Shown here in pieces: positions 1 to 10,478 of a stretch of 64,000 nucleotides of DNA. The position numbers and the translations under genes are program-made. Source of the DNA: Rhynochetos jubatus (lineage: Eukaryota; Chordata; Aves; Eurypygiformes; Rhynochetidae); contig CM050652.1 in the NCBI GenBank assembly GCA_027574665.1, positions 9,466,589 to 9,530,588 of the forward strand. Direction: 5' to 3'. Position 1 is the first letter of the stretch, and each line of letters starts with the position of its first letter. The notes below the pieces were generated by a model, which made no database searches, was not told the DNA's origin, and saw only the letters and a list, made by a program, of their open reading frames with translations.

Positions 1-1638
1 TGAAGCTAACTTATTTTTTTATTCAAACCATACACAAAAATAAATTCAGGAATGAATTAAGCCGCACATGGTCATTCTACATTAGAGAATCCTAAATAGT
101 GGCTTAAAGATGTTTTGATATGTGATGTATTGATAGTTTCTAAAACTGTATACTTATGAAACTTCCAGAGAAACACAGACCATTACCTAAACAATCGAAA
201 AATGAATTCCATTTGCAATGCACATACATGGTTTCATTTTAAAAGCTGTTTAAAATCTTCTAATTTCTGAAACCCTAATTCAAGCATTTGCTCTGCATTG
301 AAGAACTTAGAAGCTCCAGGAGTTTCTAGCACTCTTCACTCTTAAGGCTACTGTATTTCATTTAGCCTCATTATTTTCAATTACATGGCATAAAAGGATT
401 TCCAGCATGACACACAGGGAGCAGTGGACACAGTTCCTATAACCTTTGAGAGTATAAAGAGCATATAAGTGCTATTTGCCTGGATGTTACACTACAAAGA
501 CTGAGATTGGTGGGATCTCTGATATCTGAATGATTGGTAAGCTTCAGAATTATCTTTTCCCATCTGTTTCTGTTTAAATTTGCAGATGTATTAGCACAAT
601 TGTGAAGTGTGTCTTGTTATTTTGACCCATTGCACTGTAATTTACATGAATATGGAACAGAAAGGAGCTTCAATCAATAACTGGAATCAAAACAGCCATG
701 AAAATCTGAATCCAGATGCTCTCTCCTCTATTACTATAAAATAAACGCTTCCACGTCCAAGTAGTCTCCAGTTTTAAATCTTTGTCTCTTTAAATCCATC
801 TTTTACTATCCTTCAGAAAAGTCAACCTGTAAACCATCAGGATTTACTCTGAAAATTCACATCTATAGAAGATCTGCACAAGGCCTGCATATTACTCTTA
901 ATGACTTTTCTGGTAGATTGGACCCAACTTTCTACAGTTACAAGTTTTTAGTTAAAATATGTGAAGTTTGTTAATAATTCACACCATGTGGATGAAGAGA
1001 AAGTTCCTTAAAAAAATAAAGCGCTCTTGTCTCAGTTTCATAATATGAACAGGGATATAAGCAGTAGCAAAAGAAACAAATATGTTTCTAATTGTGACCT
1101 TTAGCAGTAAGTAAAAAGCGGATGAGGTAAACCACTAATGAAACCAGTATATTTTGGAACAATGAGCAGCTTTTATATTAGTTTTCCATATGTGTTGATT
1201 CAATTAGAGGTTCATCAAGGTTTTCTTCTGTATTGTCAGTTGGGTTTTTCTATAGCCAAGTAATCCCAGTTTGTTCCAAATTTACATCAATACCACAGGT
1301 AAAACTCATTAATTTTTAAGTTTGGAAATAAATCAACTTGTTTGCCACTCTCTCTTTCTGTCTCTTTCCATTTTAATCCCACAAAGTGTTCCAAAGTATC
1401 TCACTTCGGAAGTTTGTAAATATTTGGATATTATTTTCCAAAGAAAATACATCAGGCAACTGTCTTCAACCTTCAGCTTACTGAGACAGGAACATTGCAT
1501 TGAGGTATGACCATGAGGGTTTCCCGATCGTGGTTACCAAGTCACAATCCTAGACCCTGCATGTTTCTGGAAAAGCCAAGCCTTACAGGCTCCATAACAT
1601 TTAAGCTACTGAGTATTTTACTACAGTAATACTTGGGG
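1..1638. other. Unique AT-rich non-coding sequence
   Basis: I see no gene, RNA or recognisable repeat here. The only open frames are short (a 62-codon frame at 1322-1510) with no domain-like composition. Nothing resembles an exon with splice sites and a domain. Confidence 0.6.
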
Positions 1639-1683
1639 AAAAACAAAACAAAACAAAACAAAACAAAACAAAACAAAACAAAC
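1639..1683. repeat. (AAAAC)n microsatellite
   Basis: Eight near-perfect AAAAC units follow a short A run. The array lies just upstream of a TG array, so the two form one compound simple-repeat locus. Confidence 0.95.
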
Positions 1684-1700
1684 CCAAATGCTATGCAAAG

Positions 1701-1788
1701 TGTGTGTGTGTGTGTGTGTGTATAAGTGTGTGTGTGTGTGTGTATAAACATATATGCACACATATATACATATAGAGAGATATATATG
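1701..1788. repeat. (TG)n / TA-rich compound microsatellite
   Basis: (TG)10 at 1701-1720 is followed by a TATAAG interruption, (TG)8 at 1727-1742, and then an alternating purine-pyrimidine TA/CA/GA-rich tail. The whole tract is prone to Z-DNA and replication slippage. An 88-codon minus-strand frame across it (1542-1808) is only translated repeat (His-Thr runs). Confidence 0.93.
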
Positions 1789-2548
1789 TAAGTCCTGATA
1801 CTCTCCAAACAGGAAAATTAAATGTATTGGACTTTCTAACCCTGTAGCTTACTTCTACATGGTAATGGCACTCAAGAGCCCTGAAGTTTGGGCTTCTCCT
1901 GTACCTTTTTTCCTAGCACTTTCATTGTTGTCAAACAGAAAACTGCCTGAACCCTTAGTGGAAGATGACTAGACAGTGACTCGTTCCTGATAAATTGTTT
2001 TGTGTTAGCAAGTTGGTATTTTCTTTTAAAATATTTTCAGAAGGTTTCTAGTTAGAAGGCCAAACAGGTTATAGGCACAACTCCTACCAGTTTCAGCAGA
2101 AACCTGAAGTGTCCATCTATATGCTTAAGGAACATGAAGAAATAAAAGTGTTGGAATTTTGTAATTTACTTTTGTTGCATATGTAGCCCTCCTGCTAGGT
2201 GTCAGTGGTAGTAACCAGGACTGGATTCAATAACATGTCTAGGGGACTCCTTCTAAAATAAATATAAATGGTGCCTTGGTCCCCCACCTAAACCACCAAC
2301 ATTTAGGGTTTTAATAATCTAACCTTTTACAGGTGTTCCTTCTCCCCTTGCAAGAACGCAGGAGTTCTGAGATTATGAAACCACAAATAGCTTTTATTTG
2401 GGAAAATACAATAAGTATATAGTTTCAAAAAGTAAAGAAAACTCACACAGTGTGTTAGGGATATGACCAGCTTCACAGTTCCATTTATTAGTCACACAGG
2501 TCTTTATGGTATAGCAATCTTTCTACAGGCAAAATATCCTGCAAAATG
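1789..2548. other. Unique non-coding sequence
   Basis: Nothing recognisable between the microsatellite and the first CR1 copy. Short open frames only. Confidence 0.6.
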
Positions 2549-3202
2549 CAGCCCTGAGGAGAAGGACTTGGGGGTACTGGAGTATGAAAAGCTGGACATG
2601 AGCTCGCAGTGTGTGCTGGCAGCCCAGAAAGCCAACCATATCCTGGACTGTATCCAGAGAAGCGTGGCCAGCAAGTTGAGGGAGGGAAATCTCCCGCTTT
2701 GCTCTCGTGAGACCCCACCTGCAGTACTGTGTACAGCTGTGGAGCCCCCAAGATAAGAAGGATATAGACTGGTTGGAGCGAGTCCAGAGGAAGCCATGAA
2801 GACACTCAGAGGACTGGAGCACCTCTTCTGTGGGGACAGGGTGAGAGAGTTGGGGTTGTTCAGCCTGGAGAAGAGAAGGCTCTGGGGAGAACTTATAACA
2901 GCCTCCCAGTACCTGAAGGGGGCCTACAAGAAAGCATGTAGTGACAGGACAACAGATTATGGGTTTAAATTGAAAGTGGGTAGATATAAGGAAGAAACTC
3001 TTCATGGAAAGGATGATGAGGGACTGGAACAGGTTGCCCAGAGAAGCTGTGGATGCCCCATCCCTGGAAGTGTTCAAGGCCAGGCTGGATGAGGCTTGGA
3101 GCAACCTGGTCTAGTGGAGGGTGTCCCTGCCCATGGCAGGGGGGTTGGAACTGGATGATCTTTAAGGTCCTTTCGAACCCAAACCATTCCATGATTCTAT
3201 GG
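2549..3202 (+). mobile_element. CR1 LINE, 5'-truncated 3' end
   Basis: About 650 bp of the 3' end of a chicken-repeat-1 (CR1) non-LTR retrotransposon. It starts within the C-terminal part of ORF2 (the coding stretch around 'GCAGCCCTGAGGAGAAGGAC'). It continues through the conserved 'TTCAGCCTGGAGAAGAGAAG' block and the 3' untranslated block containing 'CTGCCCATGGCAGG'. It ends in a single ATTCTATG-type unit at about 3195-3202. The coding part is broken by stops and a short deletion near 2790, where the sequence jumps from 'GTCCAGAGGA' to 'AGCCATGAAG'. No poly(A) tail is present, as expected for CR1, which ends in short tandem octamers. It is a dead copy. Short frames on both strands here are products of the element and not host genes. 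Confidence 0.96.
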
Positions 3203-4719
3203 TCCCAACATCAGCTGTGCCCTTGGGATGATTTTACAAGTTTTTATTTCTGTAAGTTCTGCACTACTCTTGTCCTGCTACCACTTTTTTTTTTTTTTTT
3301 TTCCTTTCTGAGATGCCAGATGTAGCATTTGGGTTACTGCTTTTTAGTCTCAGATGCTGCAGCTAGTCTGCTCTTATAAATTAAGCTGCTATAATATTGG
3401 TCCCTGAAAAACCTGTACACCAGTTAAACAGCAGCTAAAGCAGGAGAAAACAAAATAATGTTTGTAGAGGTGAATTATAAGTACTTGTTCCTATACAAAA
3501 ATGGTGAACTCTTTGACCTATAAATTGTCTTATTTTATGGAGTAGAGGACAGTAGAATAGTCTTGACTGTTCTTCTGATTTTTTGATAATTTCTCTTGGG
3601 TTTTTGCAAAATTTTCATTAATTTTCTGAAAAATGGGCAATCACAATCTTAAACCTATTACTGTATGCTACACTGGGAAATTTAGAAGAAAACAGCAGTG
3701 AAAAAAGACAAAAATAGACACAAGATATTTTGAGAATCTAGAAATATCAGTCAAGAAATGATAAAAAAGCTTCAGTTAGACATGAACTTTAACACACGTG
3801 AAAATTAATCAGAAATATGCACATTCAGCAAAATAGAAGATGCCCCAAACACTTGAAAAGAAAGAATGAATCGTATATTCCAAGGTATTTAAATAAGGTA
3901 GGAATTCATAGCATGACATGATGGCTCAGGCAAATGTGATATTGGTCTGCCTGCTTAGAAACGTCTCATCATGTCACACGAGATGATAGTCCTTGAATAT
4001 AAGTGGTTACACTGCAACACTATTCAGGGGGGACTATTCAAAAGGATGTAGACAAATTGGAAAGGACTTCACAGCTGTGACAGAAAATATATGGGGCCAG
4101 ATGTTGATTAATGAGGGCCGTGCTTATGTTGGCTCACTTTAAAAATTAAATCCATACTCATACAGTATAAATACATAAATACAAGGGGCAAAGAATTATT
4201 GTTTGCTGAAATACAGGAAAGTACAGTTAAAAGTGCATTGGAAGGGAGTTAAAGATAAGACAAATGGCAGGGAATTCTTCTCACAGTAAAACAGTCCCCA
4301 GCGTGAGAGGAAAGGAGCTTTTTCACCTGGGGTACATAGAACATGGTTGCATGGAAGGAAGTCACCTCACACCCCTGTGGTTTCATGGAGGCAAGGGTTT
4401 CGGAACTTTGGACCAAAATTCTTCTTAGTGTAAGAACGGCATTATTGGTCATAGGCATTCTTTAGGGGAGCTGGCATTGTCCTGAAGTAGACTTGGAACT
4501 ACTTTTCTGTGAGCTGAAATTCTTCCACGCTTGTTTATATCTCCTTCTGTGACATTGAGTTAATTGTCAATGCGAAAACATCAGATCCATTAATTATTAT
4601 GGATTTTGTATTTATACCCATCTTATCAGCTAATGTAAGTTACTGAGTTGCCATGTGAACCTTGATGAATCTGTAGTGCTGATACAGAAATCCACACTGC
4701 CGCTGTTATCAGTTGTTAT
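3203..4719. other. Non-coding sequence with an 18-T run
   Basis: A homopolymer of 18 T residues lies at 3285-3302. The remainder is AT-rich sequence without recognised genes or repeats. A 69-codon minus-strand frame at 4249-4458 has no recognisable domain and is probably chance. Confidence 0.55.
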
Positions 4720-5152
4720 TGTTAGAGCTGCAGGCAAATGGTTGGGCTGTGGGACTGGCCCAGGCCTGAGGTGATGCTAACTGAACAGAGCACAGAAAAC
4801 TGCTAGATATGACATGAGAAATTGCTGGACATAACAGATAACAATGTAAGAACTTCACAAAAGTAACAGTGCTGTGAGAGAGGTCTGGGCTTCACAAGTG
4901 ATTGAAGGAACAGTATGTGAGGAACAACCAAACTTCAGAGATAATTGAATTATGTCTGGATTGGGTATTAAGGAGGTTTTGGGGAGTAGTCCTGCACACA
5001 ACTGTTCCAACCTAATCAGTAAAATAAACCAAATCTGTTCTTATGATGGTACCAGGAGTCGAATGTTTCCATGGTGAGGAAGCTTGGGGTAGTAGAGGGG
5101 AATTTCCCAAACTGTTGCCACCAGGATGGTGCCCACGCCAGTCCCAACAACA
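4720..5152 (+). mobile_element. Possible solo LTR of an endogenous retrovirus
   Basis: The 433-bp segment begins TGTTAGAGC and ends CCCAACAACA, giving TGTT...AACA terminal inverted dinucleotides and more. It has a canonical AATAAA polyadenylation signal near 5022-5028, about 125 bp before the end, which fits an R-U5 layout on the plus strand. Composition is more GC-balanced than its flanks. I see no convincing target-site duplication: the 5-mers on either side differ. No primer-binding site or internal retroviral sequence follows, so if real it is a solo LTR. The family is not identified from memory with certainty. Chance TG...CA ends are common, so this remains a candidate. Confidence 0.42.
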
Positions 5153-5387
5153 CTAACATCTACTCACTGCTTTCTAACACCTGTCAGCATAAGAAGCAAC
5201 TAAAACTATGCCTTTTATGATTGTAAGGTAAATATGCCCTAAACATGAGTTGGAAGCCACAATTTGGTGGACTGAATCCACCCTCGATTTCAAAACATCC
5301 TTAAAGATTTAGAATTTGGTCTGATTTGCATACAACAGCATTATAAACATTTGTAAGTGTATTGTCTACAGAAAGGTGCCAGCAACT
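5153..5387. other. Unique non-coding sequence
   Basis: Nothing recognisable between the candidate LTR and the AAT/AAC microsatellite. Confidence 0.55.
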
Positions 5388-5466
5388 GCAATAACGGTAT
5401 TAAGAGCAATAACAATAGCAACAGCAATAACAACAGCAATAACAACAGGAATAGCAATAACAATAC
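5388..5466. repeat. Imperfect (CAATAA/CAACAG)n repeat
   Basis: A run of AAT, AAC, AGC and ACA triplets made from alternating 'GCAATAACAACA' units with several substitutions. The low internal identity suggests an old simple repeat. Confidence 0.85.
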
Positions 5467-7620
5467 TAAGAAAGAGAAGGATTAACCACCAGTAACCACA
5501 TAAACATAGGGAAGAATATGCAAGAATTCAAAGGGTTCAATCACTGGGACAGTAGAGCGCCTCATTTGATGATGCCTGCCTTTCATCCATGTCTGTCAAC
5601 AATCTGATCTGCAAGGCTGAGCTCCATACACACATTTGCACCTCACCTAGCCATTATGCTGCTCAGGGAAGTCTGGTTAAGCAAAGTAAGGCTGTCAAAC
5701 AAGTTTTTATGTGATTGACACTTTTACCTAGCATGTCCCTTGGGCTTTATAAAGAACCCTGTTTAGTACCAGTAACACTACATCTTGGTGGGTGAACACA
5801 ATACAGCCATGGTGAAAAAGAGAAATAGATTAAACCACAACTTTGGAAACTAAATCCTATTTTTCTGGAAAGAATAATTTTGTCCTGGATTATCCTGGAG
5901 AGGATCAGTTGTCTTGGGTTTTATTTCTTTTTTTTTCCCTTTATAAAAAAATAAATGTGCTGAGTTCTTTAACTTGCATCTGAAACCACATCAGAGCTGA
6001 GCAGAAGCAACCTTGTTTTTATCAAGACTTCATCTGAAGCAATCAAGGGAGATATCTGGATTACTGATCACAGCTACTCTATTGCTCAGCATAACACATT
6101 TCTCTGTCTTCCATTTTGTAGTTCTTGGCCCTTATCCAGCTTCAAAGCAAACCATCATGAAATGATTCTTTTTCTTTTTTCTTTCTCTTTTTTTAAGAGA
6201 ATACAAACTGTATTAATTTACAGTAAGAATCACAGCATTATTTTAGAATTATGTCCACATTCCTGGATCTGCATTCTGAAAGGGAGGCCAATAATAGGCC
6301 TAATGCAAAGCCCCTGGTATCTGTGAGGATCTCTCCACTGAGTACATTAAGCCTTAAATCAATCCCACCGGAGAAAGGTGCAGACCTTTGCTTTATACAT
6401 TTATGCTGAGTCATAGTTTCCTAAATGCCACTTTTGCTTTTGAAAATATGTCAGAGGGCTGGCTTGGGAGGTGGAGGTTTGTCTGGATGCCATTCTGTTA
6501 CAGATAAAGCCAGGAAAATCCTGAATGAGCTCCAGGAAGGGAGAAATTTGCCAAGACACTAGCTGAAGCAGGAGGTTCCAATTTGTTTGGACACTATGTA
6601 ATATGTGCATGAGAGCTTCTGAGGGAGCAGGAAAAAGCGAAAAAAGCACTAGATACTCTAGGATGAGTGAATGCAATGTTTCCTCTTATCTGTTTCAACA
6701 TTTTGGTTCCACTGAACTATGACACAGATCCTTTCAAACAGAATACTGACTGTGTTGGTCGTGATGCACAGTCATCTTGGTGGTGTCACGATTTGAGTAT
6801 TTTCACAACCTGCTTGAAAGAAAAGAAGGCAGATGAATATACCCCAAAACAGGAAAACAACTGACCTGGAGCTAATTGAGCTACATAGCTATGTCTGGAT
6901 AGTTCAGAGTTGAGTAATTACAGTATAATCTTCAGCATAAATTTTGCCTAAAGTAGCTTTAGAGACCATGGAAGTAGCGCAAACACAGTGCTCTGGGTGA
7001 GTACAGTAGGAACAGTGAAGGAATATGTTGACTTCTGAGGCTGACCCTTCTAAAAAGTCTTTTCTTCTAAGTCCTTCTATAGTCAAAAGACAGCACTAGG
7101 CATCTCAGAGAATCATTAATCTCTCTTAAAACTGGTGGGGTTTGGATGCATGAGGAACCCATCACTTTTATTTTCTCTGTAGAGGGGATTTTGACTTCCT
7201 GCTTAGATTTAGAAGATGAGTTTGAAGCAGCCAAAGCTAGCCTTCAATAAAGGCTCTTTTTGAATGTAAGAAGGTACAATTAGCTCACAGTTTTCTTCCT
7301 GGTATTTTCATATTTCCCTGGAATCACTCTCTATGGTCTAATACATACAGTTATTAGAAGTATTTCTGTGAAAGGTAAGTATGATACAGCCCCCAGAAAG
7401 TGTTATTTGATATTTTCTGGACCCTCTGAAAACTAAGCTCCTGCCATGAAGAGCTTTCAAAGAAAGAAGTATGGCTAAATGTGTCTAGTGAGTCCTGTTT
7501 ATTATGGATGGGGTAGTAGGAGAGGAAGGGCTGAATAGAGTGGGTTGACCATGTTGACTGTACAAAAGGATGTAATTAACTGTATGATTGGACATTGATT
7601 TAAACACTGTGTGATCAAAA
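5467..7620. other. Unique non-coding sequence
   Basis: No exon, RNA gene or transposon recognised. Pyrimidine-rich T tracts occur near 5925-5940 and 6170-6195. Open frames of up to 91 codons (6401-6676, minus) show no domain features. Confidence 0.55.
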
Positions 7621-9338
7621 TGTGGGCCCTCTTCAGAAGAAAACAGGAGAGCTGGTTTCCCAGGATATGGAAGAAGCTGAGGTATAAAATTTTTTGCCTT
7701 GGTCTTCACTGACAAGTTCACAAGCTATACTACCCAAGTCACAGAAGGCAAAGGCAGGGATTGGGAGAATGAAGAACTTCTGTAGGAGAAGCCAGGTTTG
7801 AGAACATCTAAAGAACCAGAAGGTGCACAGGTCCATGAGACCTGAAGACCTGCATACATTCATCCTGAGGGAACTGCAGATGAAGTTGCTAAGCGACTAT
7901 CAATCATATTTGAGAAGTTAGGGCGGTGAAGTTCCCAATGACTGAAAAAGGGGAAACATCATCCATCCCCATTCTGAAAAAAGAAAACAAGGAAAATCTG
8001 GGGAACTACAGGCCAATCAGTCTCACCTCTGTGCCTGACAAGATCATGGAGCAGATCCTCTTGGAAACTATGCTAAGGCCTACAGACAATGAGTAGGTGA
8101 TTGGTGACAGGCAACATGGCTTCACCCAGGGCAGATTGTGGCTGACAAAGTTGGTGGCCTTCTACAACAGGGTTATGGTGTTATCAGATAAGGAAAGAGC
8201 GACTGATGTCATATACCTAGACTTGTGCAAAGCATTTGTCAGTGTCCCACATGACAGCCTTGTCTCTAAATTGAAAAGGCACAGATTTGATGGATGGACC
8301 GCTCAGTGGATAAAGAACTGGCTTGATGGTCGCACTCAGAGATTGGTGGTCAACAGCTCGATGTTCAAATGGAGACCAGTGATGAGCGGCGTTCCTCAGG
8401 GTTTGGTGTTGGGACTGATACTGTTTAATATCTTTGTCAATGACATGGATGGTGGGATTGAGTGCACCCTCAGCAAGTTTGCCAATGACACCAAGCTGTG
8501 TGGTGCGGTTGAGACACTGGTGGGAAGGGATGCCATTCAGATGGACCTGGACAGGCTGGAGAGGTGGGCCTGTGTCAACCTCATGGAGTTCAATAAGGCC
8601 AAATTCAAGGTCTCTCACTCAGGTTGGGGCAATCATAAACACAAGTACAGGCTGGGCAGAAAATGGATTGAGAGCAGCCCTGAGGGGAAGGACTTGGAGG
8701 TAATGGCAGATTAAAAGCTGGACATGGGCTGGCAGTGTGCACTGGCAACCCAGGAGCCCATATGGCCAGCAGGTTGAGGGAGGTGATTCTCCCTCTCTAC
8801 TCTACTCTTGTTAGACCCCACCTGCAATACTGCATCCAGCTCTGGAGCCCCCAGCATAAGAAGGATATAGACCAGTTGGAACGAGTCCAGAGGAGGGTCA
8901 CAAAGATGCTCCGAGGGCTGGAGCACCTTTCTTATGGGGACAGGCTGAAAGAGTTGGGCTTGTTCAGCCTGGAGAAGAGAAGGCTCCGGGGACACTCTAT
9001 AGCACCTTCCAGTACCTGAAGAGGCTACGAGAAAGCTGGAGAGGGACTTTTTACAAGGGCCCCTAACAATAGGGCAAGGGGTAATGGCTTTAAATTGAAA
9101 GAGGGTAGAGGTAAATTAGATCTAAGGAAGAAGTTCTTCCTGGAACGGGTGGTGAGGCACTGGAACAGGTTGTCCAGAGAAGCTATGGATGCCCCATCCC
9201 TGGAAGTGTTCAAGGCCAGGTTGGATGGGGCTTTGAGCAACCTGGTCTAGTGGAGGGTGTCCCTGCCCATGGCAGGAGGGTTGGAACTAGAAGACTTTTA
9301 AGGTCCCTTCCAACCCAACCCATTCTAGGATTCTATGA
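7621..9338 (+). mobile_element. CR1 LINE, about 1.7 kb, 5'-truncated
   Basis: The longest and least fragmented CR1 copy in the window. It enters ORF2 upstream of the reverse-transcriptase core near 7621. It proceeds through the RT palm (8097-8714), the thumb/C-terminal region and the 3' UTR ('GTGGAGGGTGTCCCTGCCCATGG' region, 9250-9275). It ends in a degenerate pair of ATTCTA-type octamers at about 9322-9338. Roughly 40 bp usual in CR1 are missing near 8752, where 'CAACCCAGGAG' meets 'CCCATATGGCC'. Frameshifts and stops break the coding part in several places. It is 5'-truncated, so it was immobile on arrival, as most CR1 copies are. Confidence 0.96.
8097..8714 (+). pseudogene. CR1 ORF2 reverse-transcriptase remnant
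   Basis: This 205-codon open segment is the palm part of CR1 non-LTR reverse transcriptase, the enzyme that copies CR1 RNA into nicked DNA by target-primed reverse transcription. Visible motifs are GDRQHGF near the start, YLDLCKAF (RT motif A, catalytic Asp), SGVPQG (motif B), and SKFANDTKL in place of the usual FADD motif C. The first catalytic Asp of motif C is therefore Asn (AAT at 8484-8486). The frame is not a gene start. It is bounded by a TAG at 8094-8096, where CR1 copies normally have a sense codon, and by a TAA at 8712-8714 inside the DEKL-type stretch. The copy is non-functional. Confidence 0.92.
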
Positions 9339-10457
9339 AATTCAGACTTTAGACTTGTGAAGTAATGAAAATGGGGATATAGCCATCTCAGCTATACATG
9401 TATTGCCACAAAGAGGTCTAAATTAGATGTTACGTCACTCAAGAAAAAAGGGTGAAGATGTCTGAATTTTATTTAGAAGCAATTGAGAAAGCAGACAGAA
9501 TATAACAAATTATCAGGAAAGAATAGAGATGAGCCTGGGGAATTGTGAAGTCTTGATGTTCTTGAGCTTGGAATACCACATGCTCAGCTGCAAAGGTAGT
9601 GTCAATTAAATTAAGAAAAACAAACAAACAAAAAAAGATAGTTTTTTACAATTGCTTGTCTCATTCAGTCAAGGTAGTGGCCTCAGAAAAAGCTGAGAAC
9701 CACCTTCTTACATTACCTGCCCCTTTGATTGAACTTCTAATCTTCAAAAGCTGAATCAAGAATAAATTGTGTAACATCTACATAAAAGTAGAGTATCTGT
9801 GTTGTGCACCAGAGAACCTGCCATTCCGGAGGCAGGGGTTACTGTGGAGCAGTCTGGCTATGATAATTGGATTTTGTGGAGTATTGAAGGAAAAAAGGAT
9901 GCACAGGCAAGACTGTAAAAAGAAACTAAACAAAACAAAATATACATCTTTAAAAATGTTCAATCATCCTACAATAGATTTTCAAACCTAGTCTCACTAT
10001 TTTGACTCTGTCACATGCCATGCTGAAGCTTCAACATTGCACACACCCATAATTAGATACTGGATACCAAAAAAATCTTTTTTCTGTTTTTTCTTCCCAT
10101 TTCAGGTAATTTGTGTCTGACCCCTTATGTGTTTATTGAAAGTAATTCATATTAGGCATTTCAGCTCTTGCCCTGTCTGTGTATATGTTTTTCTTCAAAC
10201 GGCCACTTAAGTTTAGCCTTGACCTCTTTATGTGATTTTAGTATTTCATTTATCTAGCTGCAATGAATCTTGCACTAAAGGGAACAGGGCCTGCAGAAAT
10301 ACAGGTTTTTATGAACTCCAGATAGAATACACACACTCTAGCTTGCAACCAATTGTCGTTTTCATGTGGGTTATGAACTGAATTTGAAGTGAAGAATTTC
10401 ATGACCTTTGGCAACATCCTTCAGTGATTTTTCTCAATGAAAGTGATATATTGGCTT
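9339..10457. other. Unique non-coding sequence
   Basis: Nothing recognisable. Short overlapping frames near 9767-9991 lack domain features. Confidence 0.55.
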
Positions 10458-10478
10458 TTGTGTGTGTGTGTGTGTGTA
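10458..10478. repeat. (TG)n microsatellite
   Basis: About ten TG units in an otherwise unique context. Confidence 0.9.

Noticed and set aside
1542..1808. 88-codon minus-strand frame
   Set aside because: Runs through the TG and AAAAC arrays; the protein is repeat-derived (His-Thr and Phe-Cys runs).
2463..3325. Several overlapping frames of 75-193 codons
   Set aside because: All lie in or across a CR1 3' end, and the minus-strand frames are antisense shadows of it.
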